NCBI GenBank assembly: GCA_027325115.1
Contig: DAHWFG010000070.1
Span: forward strand, 1 to 6,955
Reading direction: 5' to 3'
Length of the DNA: 6,955 nucleotides
Source: JAKBCQ01 sp021807585
Lineage (GTDB): Bacteria; Planctomycetota; Planctomycetia; Isosphaerales; Isosphaeraceae
Position 1 is the first letter of the stretch; each line of letters opens with the position of its first letter. Shown here one piece after another: positions 4,880 through 6,955 of the stretch. A model generated the notes under the pieces. It was not told the DNA's origin. It worked only from the letters and a program-made list of their open reading frames with translations, and ran no database searches. The translations under genes were made by a program, and so were the position numbers.

Positions 4880-6199
4880 TCACGACGTCGGAGATCCGCT
4901 TCCACCTCCCGACGATCCCGAGCCCGATGTCGACGTCGTTGAACTCGATCCCGACCCGCTTGAGCCCGAGCCGCTTGAGCCCGAGCCCGATGTCGACGTC
5001 GTGCCAGAGCCTGAGCCCGAGCCCGTCGTTGTGCTCGTCGTCGAACCTGAACCCGAGCCCGAGCCCGTCGTTGTGCTCGTCGTCGAACCCGAGCCCGATC
5101 CCGAGCCCGTCGTTGTGCTCGTCGTCGCACCTGAACCCGAGCCCGAGCCCGTCGTCGTGCTCGTCGTCGAGCCTGAGCCCGAAATCGTGGTTCCCGCGGG
5201 AGGACTCGTGGATGTCGTCGTCGTCGCGGTCGTCGTTGTCGTCGCTTGCGTCGGGGCTGGGATTGATTGAGAAATCGCCACGAGAGAGTCACCAAAATTC
5301 TGCACCGCCTGACGATCGAGCGCGGGATTCGCTCCATATGTGAAATTCGTCGCGAACGCATTGATCGCGAGTTTCAGTTGCTCGATCGTCCCCTTGCCAA
5401 TCACTCCGCCAAGAATGTCCGAAGGCGAAAGCACCGCGGCCGGTACGGTCGGGCCGGGCCAGATCGCTCGCAAGCTCGTTTCAAGCTGCTGAAGCGCCGC
5501 CTGGTCCTGCGCGGGATTCGCCCCGCTCGTGTACGAATTGGTGAACTGGCTCAACGCTCCCTCGAGCGCCAGGACGCTCGATTGCGTGAAATTACCATAT
5601 AAAGGATTGATTGGCGATGAAGTCGCCCCGGTTGAAGTCGAAGTCGTGCTTCCGGTTGAAGTCGTCGAACCCGACGGCGCGGGGTTCGATGTCGCCGATC
5701 CAGTGGAAGTCGAAGTCGTCGTCGGTATCGGAGTGCTCGACGCGGCGACCGGCGAGCTCGGATTCGTCGCGGTCGTACCCGTGTTCGACGATGTCGCGAC
5801 CCCCGTCGGATAAGTCGTCGCGGGCGAAGTCGATTGACCGCCGATCGATACGTTCGGACTCGACGCCAATGTATTTGGGTTCAAGCCTTGCCTGCGCATC
5901 TCCAACCAAAGCATGCGGGCCTGACGATTTGTTAGATGACCCGCGGCCATGCCGCCGGGGTGTCCATGAAATTGGCCCGCGCCTCGATAGGCGCCGGCGT
6001 GATTCATACGATTGTGCATGAGCTGTTCGAACGCGAGCCGGCGATCCATCTGGAAAAGCGATTGGGCCGACGAGTTTGCGGCGTGATCGATGAGCGCGAG
6101 TCGTTCGTGGGGCCCGAGCGCCACGAGTCCTTGGCTCAGCAACTGTCGATCTTCGAGCTGTTCCGACACGACCGGCTGAAACCTTAGCTTCCTGCTCAT
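4880..6199 (-). CDS. Planctomycete LEPR-XLL-type surface/secreted protein with Ser/Thr/Gly-rich repeat tail
   Basis: The 439-residue product starts MSRKLRFQPVVSEQLEDRQLLS. The basic start followed by LEDRQLLS (15-22) is the planctomycete LEPR-XLL type N-terminus, found on large exported or surface proteins; its sorting mechanism is not established. Residues about 48-105 are rich in His, Met, Arg and Gly. Residues 112-196 are a Ser/Thr/Pro-rich linker. Two related modules of about 38 residues follow (209-246 and 272-309), each with T-x-G-A-N-P-A-x-D in its centre. From 312 the protein is almost only Thr, Ser and Gly, including four 14-residue units of the type STTSTTTGSGSGSG (344-399). I recognise no enzyme domain and no transmembrane anchor. 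The ATG at 6199 has AGGGAG 5 nt upstream. The tail is probably an extended, possibly glycosylated stalk (inference); function is unknown. The gene is monocistronic, convergent with accD, and has its own terminator. Confidence 0.85.
   Translation of the reverse strand: MSRKLRFQPVVSEQLEDRQLLSQGLVALGPHERLALIDHAANSSAQSLFQMDRRLAFEQLMHNRMNHAGAYRGAGQFHGHPGGMAAGHLTNRQARMLWLEMRRQGLNPNTLASSPNVSIGGQSTSPATTYPTGVATSSNTGTTATNPSSPVAASSTPIPTTTSTSTGSATSNPAPSGSTTSTGSTTSTSTGATSSPINPLYGNFTQSSVLALEGALSQFTNSYTSGANPAQDQAALQQLETSLRAIWPGPTVPAAVLSPSDILGGVIGKGTIEQLKLAINAFATNFTYGANPALDRQAVQNFGDSLVAISQSIPAPTQATTTTTATTTTSTSPPAGTTISGSGSTTSTTTGSGSGSGATTSTTTGSGSGSGSTTSTTTGSGSGSGSTTSTTTGSGSGSGTTSTSGSGSSGSGSSGSGSSSTTSTSGSGSSGGGSGSPTS
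5003..5170 (-). repeat. Four tandem 42-bp units in the surface protein gene
   Basis: The period is exactly 42 bp: the string CCCGTCGTYGTGCTCGTCGTC begins at 5022, 5064, 5106 and 5148 on the plus strand. Each unit encodes 14 residues of the type STTSTTTGSGSGSG, and differences between units are mostly silent or Ser/Ala changes. Degenerate shorter Ser/Gly repeats continue to about 4920. Since the period is a multiple of three, gain or loss of units keeps the frame. Confidence 0.9.
5273..5575 (-). repeat. Two diverged copies of a 38-residue module in the surface protein
   Basis: Residues 209-246 (nt 5462-5575) and 272-309 (nt 5273-5386) align without gaps, with 16 of 38 positions identical by hand count. 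Both share F-x-x-x-x-T-x-G-A-N-P-A-x-D and S-L-x-A-I. The copies are separated by a 25-residue Pro/Gly-containing linker. This is the only folded-looking part of the C-terminal half. The pattern suggests helical hairpins from an old internal duplication; I do not recognise the domain. Confidence 0.65.
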
Positions 6200-6211
6200 A
6201 ACCGCTCCCTT

Positions 6212-6230
6212 GTCCTTTGGGGGGAAGGAC
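6212..6230. other. Short inverted repeat just upstream of the surface protein ribosome site
   Basis: GTCCTT (6212-6217) pairs with AAGGAC (6225-6230) around a 7-nt loop. It would lie in the mRNA leader of the minus-strand gene, immediately before its AGGGAG ribosome site (6210-6205). It may affect translation, but a 6-bp stem can also occur by chance. Confidence 0.25.
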
Positions 6231-6241
6231 TCGACCCGATA

Positions 6242-6260
6242 CGATTCCGAATCGGAATCG
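6242..6260. promoter_or_regulatory. Perfect 19-bp palindrome upstream of the surface protein gene (operator candidate)
   Basis: CGATTCCGA (6242-6250) and TCGGAATCG (6252-6260) are perfect inverted 9-bp arms around a single central base. The site is 43 bp upstream of the start codon at 6199, where a repressor or activator dimer could act. The symmetry is seen directly; the regulator and the promoter are not identified. Confidence 0.35.
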
Positions 6261-6923
6261 GCGACCGAAATGGGATCTTCGAGACCTCGATCCGTCGCTT
6301 ATCTTCTTATGATCGGCACGACCGGCGCGATCGCTTGAATCGTCGCGCACGGAATCCGAGCGCATCTCGCGCTCGTTCTCGAAACCGGATCGGTTCGCTT
6401 CGTCGCCGGGATGAGCGGTCCCAAACGGAATTCCACGCGATCCGAGCGGTCGCGGAAAGGGGATGGGATTCGCCGAATGCGTGTCGAAGCCTTATGGAGA
6501 AGGTTCGACGGAGTCTCGACGTGATCGCACCGAAATGTGCGTGCGATCCGCCGCGGAACCGGTCGCGATTGTCTTAACCGATAATCGCCAAACGATCAAT
6601 TTCAATTTGGCGCGGATCTTGGATTTTTCGATTCCACTCGATCATGACACGCTCCGAACCCGAACGAATCGGCGCCAAAGCAAATTCGATTCCATCAAAA
6701 ACTCCTTAAAATCAAGTCGTTTCAATCCTCTGAAAAGCCCCTCAAAAAAATCGAGCAAAACCGGATACGGGACTTACAATCCGAAAGAGCGGTCGCCGGC
6801 GTATGGATTTTAGAGGCTATCCGGAAAAGCTCCCGGAACCCAATCGGCTCGATTTTACCGGTTTCGGCGCCGATTCACAAATAGAACGAACATACATTAA
6901 ATATCTAGATGTCGGTGTGTTCT
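6261..6923. other. Long stretch without a convincing gene
   Basis: About 660 bp upstream of the minus-strand surface protein gene. A plus-strand frame at 6463-6813 would encode 116 residues, but it is Arg/Ser/Lys-rich, has no recognisable motif and an implausible tail, so I do not call it. A 7-bp inverted repeat with a 20-nt loop lies at 6842-6848/6869-6875. Positions about 6875-6910 are AT-rich. I see no tRNA, rRNA, IS end or clear promoter. The stretch should contain the promoter of the surface protein gene, but no good -35/-10 pair stands out on the minus strand. Confidence 0.5.
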
Positions 6924-6955
6924 GAATGGGAGGGCGAACCTCCCGGTGAGCCTCT
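6924..6955. repeat. Possible planctomycete intergenic palindromic repeat, cut by the window end
   Basis: GGGAGG (6928-6933) and CCTCCC (6939-6944) form a perfect 6-bp hairpin with loop GCGAA, followed by GGTGAGCC. The overall pattern (GGGAGGGCGA, a C-rich arm, then GAGCC) resembles short GC-rich elements I remember as frequent between genes in several planctomycete genomes. That likeness is from memory and unchecked; only the hairpin is seen directly. The element, if real, probably continues past the window. Confidence 0.35.

Noticed and set aside
5003..5170. CRISPR-like appearance of regularly spaced repeats
   Set aside because: The units are contiguous with no unique spacers and encode an in-frame protein repeat.
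5001..5270. Plus-strand frame with Val-Val-Leu-Val-Val and Glu-Pro runs
   Set aside because: It is the antisense of the Ser/Thr/Gly repeat tail; the 42-bp repeats keep this frame open. No ribosome site or sensible protein.
4768..5361. Minus-strand Arg-rich frame overlapping the repeat tail
   Set aside because: It is another frame of the same repeats, with extreme Arg/Ala content and no motif.
5592..6365. Minus-strand frame of 257 residues overlapping the surface protein gene
   Set aside because: It is Arg/Ser/Asp-rich and out of frame with the LEDRQLLS protein, which has the ribosome site and recognisable N-terminus.
6463..6813. Plus-strand frame of 116 residues upstream of the surface protein gene
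   Set aside because: A GGGG lies just before the ATG, but the product is basic and Ser-rich with no motif and a disordered tail. Too weak to call a gene without homologs.

Overview
The window looks like a piece of a GC-rich planctomycete chromosome, probably from the Isosphaeraceae/Gemmataceae side of the phylum. The main pointers are the N-terminus of the minus-strand surface protein (an LEDRQLLS motif, the planctomycete LEPR-XLL type), the planctomycete-like AccD, and a degenerate phosphoglycerate-mutase-like protein of a kind I associate with planctomycetes. The phylum is well supported by these motifs; genus and family are inference.

Layout. Positions 2-364 hold the 3' end of a hemW-type gene. 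After a 348-nt spacer, four genes on the plus strand follow: gap (713-1720), pgk (TTG start at 1823, to 3013), a catalytically degenerate histidine-phosphatase-fold gene (about 3214-3807) and accD (3833-4687). The spacer contains a very good sigma70-type promoter (TTGACA, 18 bp, TATTAT at 588-617) and a perfect 10-bp hairpin in the predicted gap leader. On the minus strand, convergent with accD, is a 439-residue secreted or surface protein (4880-6199) with a low-complexity Ser/Thr/Gly tail built from 42-bp tandem repeats. A strong intrinsic terminator for it lies at 4800-4838. About 750 bp upstream of that gene (6200-6955) hold no convincing gene, but they include a perfect 19-bp palindrome and, at the window edge, what looks like the start of a planctomycete intergenic repeat.

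How the genes fit together. gap and pgk encode consecutive lower-glycolysis steps (glyceraldehyde-3-phosphate to 1,3-bisphosphoglycerate to 3-phosphoglycerate). The next gene sits where a phosphoglycerate mutase would be expected and has that fold's sequence pattern, but both catalytic histidines, a phosphate-binding arginine and the acid glutamate are replaced. accD supplies the carboxyltransferase beta subunit of acetyl-CoA carboxylase, so the cluster links three-carbon metabolism to fatty acid synthesis. The pseudo-phosphatase between pgk and accD is the most interesting item in the window. I see no mobile element, CRISPR array, tRNA or rRNA.
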